Shown here piece by piece: positions 1-5,827 of a stretch of DNA of 11,421 nt. Every line of letters begins with the position of its first letter. The stretch's first letter is position 1. Where the stretch lies: the NCBI GenBank assembly GCA_026390045.1, contig JAPLGR010000186.1, positions 1 to 11,421 on the forward strand, given 5' to 3'. Under the pieces are notes generated by a model. The model saw only the letters and a list, made by a program, of their open reading frames with translations. It did no database searches and was not told the DNA's origin. The position numbers and the translations under genes were made by a program. The DNA is from Chloroflexota bacterium. Its GTDB lineage: Bacteria; Chloroflexota; Anaerolineae; Anaerolineales; E44-bin32.

Positions 1-199
1 CGGGCTGCCCCCATTCTCGCACAATTCACCGCCAACGCCGGGGAACGAAGGTCATGGGGAGAGCGGACCGAGTTGCCTGTTGGTGGGGAACGCGGCAGCC
101 GACATTGAACGGAAGGGGAACAGCGTGCCGTGTCCCTTTGCTGAGGAGGCACAAGTGCGCCCTCCGGGGCCGGGTCAGAGGATATGGTGAGAGGGCTCC
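1..199. other. Left edge, no confident gene
   Basis: This stretch lies downstream of the lytic transglycosylase gene. On the minus strand a frame opens with GTG at 152-150, preceded by a GGAGGG-like ribosome binding site, and stays open to the window edge (about 50 codons). Its translation is rich in Pro, Arg and Ser, as expected of a chance frame in GC-rich DNA, so it is not called as a gene. If real, it would be the third gene of the operon. No terminator with a T run is visible. Confidence 0.4.
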
Positions 200-901
200 C
201 TATGCATCGTGAGTCGAGGCCGTGCGGCACAAGCGTGCTCCGCCAGCCTGCAGCCAGGCTTCCAGTGCGGGCGACTCCGCCTTTCCGGCGGCGGCGTCGG
301 CATAGATCGCCGAACCCCAGGCGACGTAGCGACGGGTCTCGTCGGGCCAGAGATCAGGGGGCTGTGTGATGCGCGAGTGCCCTCCGTTGTAGCCCGCCAG
401 AGCGAGGTCGACCCGACCGCCGGCCAGCTCTAGGGCGCGGGCAAGGTAGGCCAGTCCGCGGCGGGCATTCGTTTCGGGTTCGAGCGCCGCCTCATCCGGC
501 GCGAAGTGGAACGGCATGACCTGGAATAGCCCCTGGGCCCCGGCGCCTGATCGCGCTTGCGGGTCTCCGCACGATTCGATCTGCATCACCGTGGCGATCA
601 GCGGCGCTGGCAGATCATACGCGGCCGCCCACGCCTGGATCTCGGGTGACCAGCGCTGCACTTCCGGCGTGAAGATGGTGGGCAGGCCGGAGATCTCGCG
701 GAACGGCTGCAGGTCAGGCGTCGCGGCGATGCGCTTGCTGAGGACACCGCCCAGCTGCACTGCGGAGGCCACGACAGCTACGCTGAGCAGGAAGGGAAGG
801 GCGCGCACCAGCCAGAACGGCACCGGGAGACCCCCGGGCGAAGCCTGCAGGCTCGGGGGTCTCCACAGTGCGCTCGGCGAACGAGGCGCGGAGGCGATCA
901 C
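200..901 (-). CDS. Membrane-anchored lytic transglycosylase (SLT family)
   Basis: A 233-residue protein predicted to cleave the MurNAc-GlcNAc bond of peptidoglycan outside the membrane. A Pro/Ser-rich N-terminus is followed by one hydrophobic segment at about residues 29-54, which looks like a membrane anchor or uncleaved signal. The SLT domain spans about 85-200: catalytic Glu109 in the QIES motif, GLFQVMP at 124-130, AGYNGG at 169-174 and the ETRRYV motif at 188-193. These are the usual family-1 lytic transglycosylase motifs, so activity is likely. The start is GTG at 901-899 and overlaps the TGA of the upstream membrane-protein gene (GTGA), which implies translational coupling. It would be expressed from the promoter near 1640. 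A role in cell-wall remodelling, in a secretion or conjugation channel, or in lysis is possible; the sequence does not decide between them. Confidence 0.9.
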   Translation of the reverse strand: MIASAPRSPSALWRPPSLQASPGGLPVPFWLVRALPFLLSVAVVASAVQLGGVLSKRIAATPDLQPFREISGLPTIFTPEVQRWSPEIQAWAAAYDLPAPLIATVMQIESCGDPQARSGAGAQGLFQVMPFHFAPDEAALEPETNARRGLAYLARALELAGGRVDLALAGYNGGHSRITQPPDLWPDETRRYVAWGSAIYADAAAGKAESPALEAWLQAGGARLCRTASTHDA

Positions 902-1590
902 GGCTGCCGGTGATCAGCGCTGCGCGCGAATGCCGGCGAACCTGCCTCGCGTCGAATCGCTGCAGCAGCGGATTGCGCCGATGTCCGGACGTCAGGCCGA
1001 TGGGAGCGCGCGGCCTGCGGGCGGAGCATCAGCTGTGTGCGGCGATCGCTGGCGTTGAACAGCCGGGTGCCGCCAAGTGCGAAGGAGCCGATGACCAGCA
1101 CGCGGATGAGCAGCACCAGCAATGAAACGAAGATGGGGACGCTGCGGATCAGTTCCTGCCGGCCGACAATCTCGTTGCCCAGTCCGGTGTGCGAGACGAC
1201 TGCCAGCGAGACCGCCCACCAGGTGAGCATGCCGTTCATTGCGGCCGCGACTGCCCAGGCGCCGAGCAAGTACCAGGACTCGGTGGGATTGCGCGGGCCT
1301 TTGGCGGGGGACAGCAGGCGGGCGATGCCGGCGAAGTCCATCCCGCAGAACGCCATTGCCAGCACAACGGACCAGTTGACCGGGCCGAACGTGAGGTTGC
1401 CCATCAGATCGCGGAGGGCGAACTCCGTTGTCCCGTAGTTGAAGACCTCAAAGGCCACCAGCGCGCCGAGCATGATCAAGCCGAACGCAGACGCGCGCCG
1501 GAGCGTCAGCCGGGAGATCAGCTTTCTGGTGGCATCAGACCAGATCGTGGAACCGGACAGCGCATTCGAGGGCGGGGCGTATGTGGACAT
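898..1590 (-). CDS. Four-helix membrane protein, unknown function
   Basis: A 230-residue protein with four likely membrane segments at about residues 35-50, 72-90, 106-132 and 149-175. The polar, Arg-rich C-terminal tail (about 180-230) is probably cytoplasmic. I recognise no domain with a known function; similar proteins seem to exist in Chloroflexota, but that is only an impression. The start is ATG at 1590-1588, with a strong ribosome binding site (AAGGAGG, 1603-1597) six bases upstream. It is the first gene of a pair, and its stop overlaps the GTG start of the lytic transglycosylase, so the two products probably work together at the cell envelope. The promoter upstream carries two SOS-like operators. 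A holin-like or channel role beside the transglycosylase can be imagined but is not shown. Confidence 0.85.
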   Translation of the reverse strand: MSTYAPPSNALSGSTIWSDATRKLISRLTLRRASAFGLIMLGALVAFEVFNYGTTEFALRDLMGNLTFGPVNWSVVLAMAFCGMDFAGIARLLSPAKGPRNPTESWYLLGAWAVAAAMNGMLTWWAVSLAVVSHTGLGNEIVGRQELIRSVPIFVSLLVLLIRVLVIGSFALGGTRLFNASDRRTQLMLRPQAARSHRPDVRTSAQSAAAAIRREAGSPAFARSADHRQP

Positions 1591-1596
1591 TTCGAG

Positions 1597-1603
1597 CCTC
1601 CTT
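1597..1603 (-). promoter_or_regulatory. Strong ribosome binding site
   Basis: AAGGAGG on the minus strand, six bases before the ATG at 1590. It is a near-perfect anti-SD match and fixes the start of the four-helix membrane protein. Confidence 0.85.
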
Positions 1604-1610
1604 GACCGTG

Positions 1611-1624
1611 AGAACGGATGTTCT
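1611..1624. promoter_or_regulatory. LexA-like operator, copy 1 (downstream of -10)
   Basis: AGAACGGATGTTCT is a perfect AGAAC-N4-GTTCT palindrome lying between the -10 box and the ribosome binding site. The core GAAC-N4-GTTC is the known Bacillus-type LexA/DinR box, and the centre GGAT also fits its RNRY spacer. Binding here would block transcription. The LexA assignment is inferred; the palindrome is seen directly. Confidence 0.6.
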
Positions 1625-1635
1625 ATTCACGTGTC

Positions 1636-1664
1636 AGAATAGAACAGCAGTTCTAACGTGTCAA
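1636..1664 (-). promoter_or_regulatory. Sigma70-type promoter for the membrane protein/transglycosylase operon
   Basis: On the minus strand a perfect -35 box TTGACA (1664-1659) is followed by a 17-base spacer and the -10 box TATTCT (1641-1636, 4 of 6 to consensus). The expected start of transcription is near 1630, about 40 bases before the ATG. This is the clearest promoter in the window. An AGAAC-N4-GTTCT palindrome fills most of the spacer and a second lies just downstream, so the promoter should be tightly repressed. The octamer ACGTGTCA occurs twice (1629-1636 and 1656-1663), once overlapping each box. Confidence 0.7.
1641..1654. promoter_or_regulatory. LexA-like operator, copy 2 (between -35 and -10)
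   Basis: AGAACAGCAGTTCT is a second perfect AGAAC-N4-GTTCT palindrome. It lies between the -35 and -10 boxes and starts exactly 30 bases from the first copy, which puts both on the same face of the helix. The spacing and position suggest cooperative binding of a dimeric repressor. LexA is the best-known match, but another repressor with the same half-site is possible. Confidence 0.6.
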
Positions 1665-1695
1665 GGGTCGACTTATGGGCGGAAAGGACCTCTGC

Positions 1696-1713
1696 ATCCC
1701 ACATATGGGGGAT
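1696..1713. repeat. 18-base imperfect palindrome
   Basis: ATCCCACATATGGGGGAT is self-complementary at all but one position per arm and is centred on CATATG. It lies about 50 bases past the stop of the CPBP protease gene and about 30 bases upstream of the -35 box of the next operon. It may be a regulator site or part of a transcript end; no T run follows. Confidence 0.4.
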
Positions 1714-1762
1714 ACGACGGCGCCGATTGGCGTGAGGGGGGAATCCGAGTGCGGGGATGCCT

Positions 1763-2698
1763 TCAGTCTTGTGGGGGCGCGAGCCGGCCTCGGGTGTAGA
1801 GCCAGATCAGTCCGACCCCGAGGGCCATGGCGGGTAGGATGATCAGCCCCGCCTCCGGGCCGAAGGGCCCGCCGGTGACAGCGACCGCGCCCGTCGGCGT
1901 CTGGCGAATCAGCCCGACCACGTCGATCCCGCTCACCGGGAATCCGAACACGCTTCCCTCGAAGAAGTTCCAGCCAATGTGCACGCCAATCGACAGCCAC
2001 AATTGGCGCGTGCGGACCCATCCGTAGGCTAGGAAGTATCCAGCGGCGATCAGACCGAGGAGCGTCGAGTACCAGGTGGCATTTGGGTTGCCCAGATGCG
2101 ACAGAGCAAAGATGACGGACGAGAGGAACAGCCCCCATCCAATGCCCATTCCATCGCGGATGTTCTGCAGATGATATCCGCGGTAGAGCAGTTCCTCGTA
2201 GTACCCCACCACGATGAACCCAAGCAGCCCGCCGGTCAATCCGAGGGCGACTTGGCCGACTGGGAGGGTCTCCCATGCCCACCCATCAAAGCGCAGCCAT
2301 CCGGTTCCAGCCTCGATTGCGTAGATCACGCCCATCACTACGCCCGTGATGAGGAATCCCATCAGCAGGTCCAACGGCGCGTGGGGGTCGAATCGGAAGC
2401 CAAGCGAGACGAACGACCGGCGGTCAAGCAGGCGTCGGGCGATCCACACCGACAGCGTCATAGCGATCCCCGTTGGGATCAGGTCGATAGGCGACAGCGC
2501 CTGCAGGGCGGTCACGTCGTAGTCGACGACGCCGGCAACGATGACCACGAGGATCGAGACCATACCCAGGATGACGAGAAGCAGGATCGACTGAAGCACG
2601 ATCCGCCAGCCGGCGCGTAGCCGCGGCTCGTCTGGGGAGAGGAAGATCTGAGTTAGGAAGGATCGAGATGGTTGACTCAACGCATGCCTATCGATCAC
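1763..2698 (-). CDS. CPBP family intramembrane metalloprotease (CAAX protease/Abi-like)
   Basis: A 311-residue multi-pass membrane protein with about eight hydrophobic segments. The C-terminal half carries the CPBP/Abi motifs: EELLYRG with Glu168-Glu169 and Arg173, FALSH with Phe197 and His201, and HIGWN with His240 and Asn244. These residues form the active site in Rce1-type proteases, so it is probably catalytically intact. Known members cleave prenylated proteins in eukaryotes; in bacteria some act in bacteriocin immunity or export, and the substrate here is unknown. The frame stays open upstream to 3160, but that part only mirrors the DUF3786 gene. The GTG at 2698-2696 overlaps that gene's TGA as GTGA, so I place the start there; no separate ribosome binding site is seen and translation is probably coupled. 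Last gene of a three-gene operon. Confidence 0.88.
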   Translation of the reverse strand: MIDRHALSQPSRSFLTQIFLSPDEPRLRAGWRIVLQSILLLVILGMVSILVVIVAGVVDYDVTALQALSPIDLIPTGIAMTLSVWIARRLLDRRSFVSLGFRFDPHAPLDLLMGFLITGVVMGVIYAIEAGTGWLRFDGWAWETLPVGQVALGLTGGLLGFIVVGYYEELLYRGYHLQNIRDGMGIGWGLFLSSVIFALSHLGNPNATWYSTLLGLIAAGYFLAYGWVRTRQLWLSIGVHIGWNFFEGSVFGFPVSGIDVVGLIRQTPTGAVAVTGGPFGPEAGLIILPAMALGVGLIWLYTRGRLAPPQD

Positions 2699-3381
2699 CT
2701 GGCTGGCGCGAATCGCACCAGTCGCCCGGCGAGCCCGCCGCCGAGGAGTGCAAGGCCATCGGTTGTCATATAGTGACTGCATGCGGCGTCGAAAAGCACC
2801 GCGCCGCTCGCGGCGAATTCCTCGTCGCCCGGCCACAGCACTGCTGCCAGGCGGATTCGCGGAAGCGGTTGAAAGGAGAAAGCGGAGGTCCCGAGATCGA
2901 TGACCGACTTGCCGCCCAATGCCTGTGCCGCGCGGTCGAAGGCGTCCGGCTGCAATCCAAAGGCTTGCGCCAGCCGGTTGCCGCTGTAGCCCTGGTAGGC
3001 CTGATGATAGAAAGCCCCGTTGGGTAGTTCGCGGAATCCGATCCACCGGTCGGCCAGCGGCGCGCCGTCGGCGCAATCCAGGTAGTAGAGCAGCAAGGCC
3101 CGATCGAAGGTGGAGCAGGGTTTGCCGTCGGCCGCACGGACTGCGGCCAGGCCCGGCCATGGTAGAAGGACCGTCTCATTCCAGTAGGTGAGGTGGAGCG
3201 ACTGTCCGTCTAGCTCGCACGCGGCGCGGCGGGCGATGTCGGCCGGATCGCGCCGGCGGAGCGAGTGAGCCAGCTCGTCGATCGGGCGCAACATCGATTC
3301 CTGCCAAGCCTGCCGCGCCTGGTCCACGACCTTCTCCGGCCTCCACTTGCCGCCCTCTGCCTGATCGATCAATCCGCCCAT
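2695..3381 (-). CDS. DUF3786 domain protein
   Basis: A 228-residue soluble protein. From about residue 40 to 225 it has the pattern I associate with DUF3786: a region with the core LLLYYL (96-101), then ADGAPLADRWIGFRELPNG (104-122), FYHQAYQ (124-130), a middle segment around GGKSV, and WPGDEEF (183-189) followed by LFDAACSHY (196-204). The biochemical role of the family is unknown. It is often seen in anaerobes, sometimes near or fused to iron-sulphur or corrinoid proteins; no Cys cluster is present here. The start is ATG at 3381, six bases after the stop of the upstream gene, with a modest GAGG site. It overlaps the CPBP gene by four bases, which supports one operon. Confidence 0.8.
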   Translation of the reverse strand: MGGLIDQAEGGKWRPEKVVDQARQAWQESMLRPIDELAHSLRRRDPADIARRAACELDGQSLHLTYWNETVLLPWPGLAAVRAADGKPCSTFDRALLLYYLDCADGAPLADRWIGFRELPNGAFYHQAYQGYSGNRLAQAFGLQPDAFDRAAQALGGKSVIDLGTSAFSFQPLPRIRLAAVLWPGDEEFAASGAVLFDAACSHYMTTDGLALLGGGLAGRLVRFAPAR

Positions 3382-3387
3382 GCCGCC

Positions 3388-4704
3388 TCAGGTGTGCTGC
3401 AGGTGATCGATGTAGACACGGATCGCCGGGTGACCAGTGAGCTTGGCGCGGAAGAAGTTGTTGACTAGGTTGATCACTTCGGCCCGCGCCGCTTCGGCCT
3501 GTGAGGTCCATACCAATCGGCCGGCCTGATCGCCGAGCGTGTCGCGCAGCCGCTCGAGCCTGTGCACGATCTCGGTTTCCTGTGTTCCCTCCAGTGCGTC
3601 CCTGACTTCGGCGATCAGCACCTCCGCCTGACGGTGCAGCGCCTGGAGCGGGATGCCTGAGCCGGGCACGAGTGCGTCGTCGATCGTGCGGATGAGCGAC
3701 CACACCTGATACAACACGGTGGCCGGTTCGTCGAACAGCTCGCGAATGAAGGCCGCCTCTTCGTAGCGCCCGGTCAGACGGAAGATGTTGTACATGCGCT
3801 TGGCGGCCTTGCCGTAGTTCAGATCCTTGTTGAGGTACTTGTTGACCTCCTTCTCCAGCTGAGAGACATAGTCGTCGAGCGCGTCGGCCGAGACGTGCTT
3901 GGCTAGCTTGGAGAAGATCGGGATCGACCCGGCCTCAAGGTAGACCTCCTGAAAGTACGGATCGAGGTACCCGTCGAGCGGCATGATGGCGCCGTCGGGC
4001 GACTCCCAGGTGACGTCGAGCATGTTGGAGGCATTGGCCAGCTGCCCGCGCAGCGGATCGGCCACCACCCAGTCGAGTTTGGTCCATCCCGGATCGTACG
4101 CTGCCTGCTCCCAGGTTATGATGACCGGCGCGCCGTCCGGCGATTGGACCTCGATCCTGTTGGCGCGGATATCGGCCGGTGACCAGGCGATCGGCGAGCC
4201 CGCCTTCAGCATGTTGCCCGCGCGCACCACGTCGGCCGGGAACGAACCGAACTTGACTTCAATCAGCTGGTGTGTGGCGCCCTTTTCGGTCTGCAGGGCC
4301 TTGTCGCGGATCAGGCGGGAGAGGATGGCGGAGCATTCGGGGCGGGTGGCGGCGCGGATGTTGACGCGTTCAAAGAAGTCGCAGTCACCTGGGTAGGACT
4401 GGATCTTGGACTGGGCGGCAGAGCCGGAGAGGGCCAGGGCAGTCTCGACAACGCCGGGCTCATCGAGGAACTCGACCAGCTGCCCGACGCGGCGGAAGTA
4501 GGCCAGCTCCTCGGGGGAGAAGTCGAGCATCGCGACGCGGTGGCCAAAGACGCCGGCACGCGTGTCGACGACCACGTCACCGCCGCCGGCGCCAGCGGCC
4601 ATCGCCGTCAGCCATTGCAGCGCTTCCTCCTCATCCAGCTCAACGCCCAGGCGGCGGGCCGATTCGAGGATGCGGGTGAGTTCGGCGGCAGGCTTCTCGG
4701 GCAC
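3388..4704 (-). CDS. Putative nucleotidyltransferase-like protein, 438 residues
   Basis: A soluble protein of unconfirmed function. Residues 93-110 read SGSAAQSKIQSYPGDCDF: a Gly-Ser followed after eleven residues by Asp107-x-Asp109, the active-site pattern of the DNA polymerase beta-type nucleotidyltransferase superfamily. A candidate third metal-binding Asp is Asp211 in TKLDW. Between them lie IEVKFG (148-153) and a Trp-containing segment. The C-terminal part (about 265-435) is mostly helical and charged. The arrangement reminds me of uncharacterised nucleotidyltransferase-like proteins of large DNA viruses; this comes from memory only. The frame is open to 4965, but GTG at 4704-4702 has GGAG six bases upstream, and a longer form would run into the divergent small gene. 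First gene of the operon with DUF3786 and CPBP. Certain as a gene, moderate as an enzyme class. Confidence 0.8.
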   Translation of the reverse strand: MPEKPAAELTRILESARRLGVELDEEEALQWLTAMAAGAGGGDVVVDTRAGVFGHRVAMLDFSPEELAYFRRVGQLVEFLDEPGVVETALALSGSAAQSKIQSYPGDCDFFERVNIRAATRPECSAILSRLIRDKALQTEKGATHQLIEVKFGSFPADVVRAGNMLKAGSPIAWSPADIRANRIEVQSPDGAPVIITWEQAAYDPGWTKLDWVVADPLRGQLANASNMLDVTWESPDGAIMPLDGYLDPYFQEVYLEAGSIPIFSKLAKHVSADALDDYVSQLEKEVNKYLNKDLNYGKAAKRMYNIFRLTGRYEEAAFIRELFDEPATVLYQVWSLIRTIDDALVPGSGIPLQALHRQAEVLIAEVRDALEGTQETEIVHRLERLRDTLGDQAGRLVWTSQAEAARAEVINLVNNFFRAKLTGHPAIRVYIDHLQHT

Positions 4705-4710
4705 AGCGCT

Positions 4711-4714
4711 CTCC
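4711..4714 (-). promoter_or_regulatory. Ribosome binding site deciding the start at 4704
   Basis: GGAG on the minus strand, six bases before the GTG at 4704-4702. It favours this start over the more upstream in-frame codons, whose encoded segment (Pro/Ser/Arg-rich) does not look like protein. Confidence 0.6.
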
Positions 4715-4732
4715 GGAGATGCAGGCGGGGTT

Positions 4733-4746
4733 GATGATACATCATC
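4733..4746. promoter_or_regulatory. Palindrome GATGAT-AC-ATCATC, candidate operator/-10 region
   Basis: GATGATACATCATC has perfect 6-base arms around a 2-base centre. It lies 29 bases upstream of the GTG of the nucleotidyltransferase-like gene. On the minus strand it contains TATCAT (4739-4734), 5 of 6 to the -10 consensus, but there is no good -35 box. It could be a repressor site over the operon promoter. Confidence 0.4.
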
Positions 4747-4790
4747 GGAACGAGCTTCCGGCGGGAGAGGCCATACGAGGCGAATGGACC

Positions 4791-4796
4791 TAGAAT
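4791..4796 (+). promoter_or_regulatory. Possible -10 box for the small plus-strand genes
   Basis: TAGAAT, 5 of 6 to TATAAT, lies about 84 bases before the ATG at 4880. No recognisable -35 box is seen at the right distance, so this is weak. Confidence 0.25.
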
Positions 4797-4879
4797 CGGG
4801 TTGTGCGGTTTGTTTCCCTGCCGGGAGGAGGACAAGCGCTTTCCGCCGGCGTGGGACCAGCCCGAAGGAGGAGGACGTC

Positions 4880-5035
4880 ATGGCGGCGCGTTCCAAGATC
4901 CAGGTGGAGGCAGGGATCGGCATCTTCTGGTTCATCGGATGGCTGTTTACCATCGCCTTCGCCAAGCTGATCTGGTGGCAAGCGCTCCTTGGCTTGCTTG
5001 CCTGGCCGTACTTCCTGGGCTTGGCTGTCCGGTAG
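4880..5035 (+). CDS. Small membrane protein, 51 residues
   Basis: The ATG at 4880 is preceded by AAGGAGGAGG with good spacing, which marks this short frame as a real gene; the longer upstream extension of the frame overlaps the opposite-strand gene and is not used. After a short polar N-terminus (residues 1-12) come two hydrophobic stretches at about 13-30 and 33-50, rich in Trp and Phe, with a Lys between them. The product is probably a two-helix hairpin in the membrane. I do not recognise a named family. It is transcribed away from the nucleotidyltransferase-like gene and is followed 110 bases later by another plus-strand gene, possibly on the same transcript. Confidence 0.65.
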   Translation: MAARSKIQVEAGIGIFWFIGWLFTIAFAKLIWWQALLGLLAWPYFLGLAVR

Positions 5036-5144
5036 CGAACAGCCGGTTTCCGGGGGACGCGTGCGCAGATCCGGTTCTGCGGATGACCAAGGCGCGCGGG
5101 GCGGTCGTGAAGACGGCCGACTGTCGGGTCTCAGGGAGGATCCC

Positions 5145-5501
5145 GTGAAGGTCAAAGAAGTCCTGGCTGAGCTGCACTACGTCGGCGAGGCGACGGGAGT
5201 GCGGCAGACGTACTACGTGTTCCGGGGCCATCAACACTACCTGCTGCTGTCGTTCAAGAAGGATGACGACGCATCAGGCAACTTCAATGTCGTCGAGGCG
5301 GAGGCGGTGGCGTATGTTGAGAACAAGTTCCGCGGGGCGAAGGGCCTGACCTCCAAGCAGCTGTTCGAAGAGTCGAAGCGTACCAAGCACTTCAGGGACC
5401 GCTTCGTCGCCCTGAACGCGCTGTATGTGCTTGTCGCCTCCGGGAAGGCCGCCGTCGATCATCGGTTCAAGCCTAGCCCACTGGTGTTCAACCTGCTGTA
5501 G
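5145..5501 (+). CDS. Hypothetical protein, 118 residues
   Basis: The GTG at 5145-5147 follows AGGGAGGA at 5133-5140, which makes it the best start; the frame continues upstream, but that part has no better start. The N-terminal part (about 1-55) looks beta-rich (YYVFRGHQHYLLLSF at 23-37). The C-terminal part (about 65-110) looks helical, with GLTSKQLFEESKRT (67-80) and an alternating FRDRFVALNALYVLVASGK stretch (83-101). This could be a winged-helix-like fold, since LTSKQLFEE followed by a second helix and a basic segment is the right order, but I have no firm family match. No membrane segment or signal peptide. Its role is unknown. Confidence 0.65.
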   Translation: MKVKEVLAELHYVGEATGVRQTYYVFRGHQHYLLLSFKKDDDASGNFNVVEAEAVAYVENKFRGAKGLTSKQLFEESKRTKHFRDRFVALNALYVLVASGKAAVDHRFKPSPLVFNLL

Positions 5502-5621
5502 GAGGGGATCCGTGCTGGCCCCCCGACTCTGGCCCGCCGAGGGGATCCATGAGACGCGGGGAAGGGAGTCGCGCGGCGGGTAGGGGGGCATGTGCCTTGG
5601 GACTAGAGCGCGCCATCGTGA

Positions 5622-5640
5622 GGCGGGTCTCGGACCCGCC
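5622..5640. repeat. Perfect 8-bp hairpin GGCGGGTC-TCG-GACCCGCC
   Basis: Arms 5622-5629 and 5633-5640 with a three-base loop. Placed between convergent genes it could help end transcription in both directions, but there is no T run. Palindromes of this type (GGCGGGT...ACCCGCC) recur in some Chloroflexota genomes as dispersed units; that is recollection, not a search result. Confidence 0.55.
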
Positions 5641-5690
5641 CCATGCATTGTGCCGGGTCAGCCCGCCCTCGTGACTTCTCCGGGGACGGC

Positions 5691-5757
5691 GCAGGGGCGA
5701 AGCATGCACAATGTTCCCAGGCCGAACGCGAAGGAACAAGGCATGTGTCGCCCCTAC
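5691..5757. repeat. 67-base nested imperfect hairpin
   Basis: Three stems nest in register: GGGGCGA (5694-5700) with TCGCCCC (5748-5754), CATGC (5703-5707) with GCATG (5741-5745), and TGTTCC (5712-5717) with GGAACA (5733-5738), closing a 15-base loop. The outer flank adds A5693-T5755 and G5691-C5757. It could be a structured RNA, a palindromic repeat unit carrying an insert, or the end of a small mobile repeat. Confidence 0.5.
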
Positions 5758-5827
5758 AGGACTGCAAGGATGCTGTGGGGGTCCGGCCTGCCGTGCCCCT
5801 GCGATGGTTGCTGGTTTGGGATGGGTT

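Larger units (their letters stand above)
5502..5827. other. Gene-free region with hairpins between convergent genes
   Basis: About 326 bases between the ends of two convergent genes. The frames open here are short, lack ribosome binding sites and have Cys/Arg/Pro-rich translations. The stretch holds two hairpins (5622-5640 and 5691-5757) and the inverted pair CATTGTGC (5646-5653) / GCACAATG (5706-5713). A bidirectional transcript end or a remnant of a dispersed palindromic repeat is likely. Confidence 0.6.

Noticed and set aside
1..152. Minus-strand frame from GTG at 152 to the edge
   Set aside because: It has a plausible ribosome binding site, but the roughly 50 codons read as Pro/Arg/Ser-rich chance sequence and the gene end is outside the window.
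2699..3160. N-terminal extension of the CPBP protease frame (about 154 extra codons)
   Set aside because: It overlaps the DUF3786 gene completely in another frame of the same strand, its translation is Arg/Pro-rich and lacks membrane segments, and the GTGA junction gives a natural start at 2698.
4705..4965. N-terminal extension of the nucleotidyltransferase-like frame to an upstream start
   Set aside because: It would run antisense over the 51-residue gene and past its ribosome binding site; GTG at 4704 has a good GGAG site; the extra residues look non-coding.
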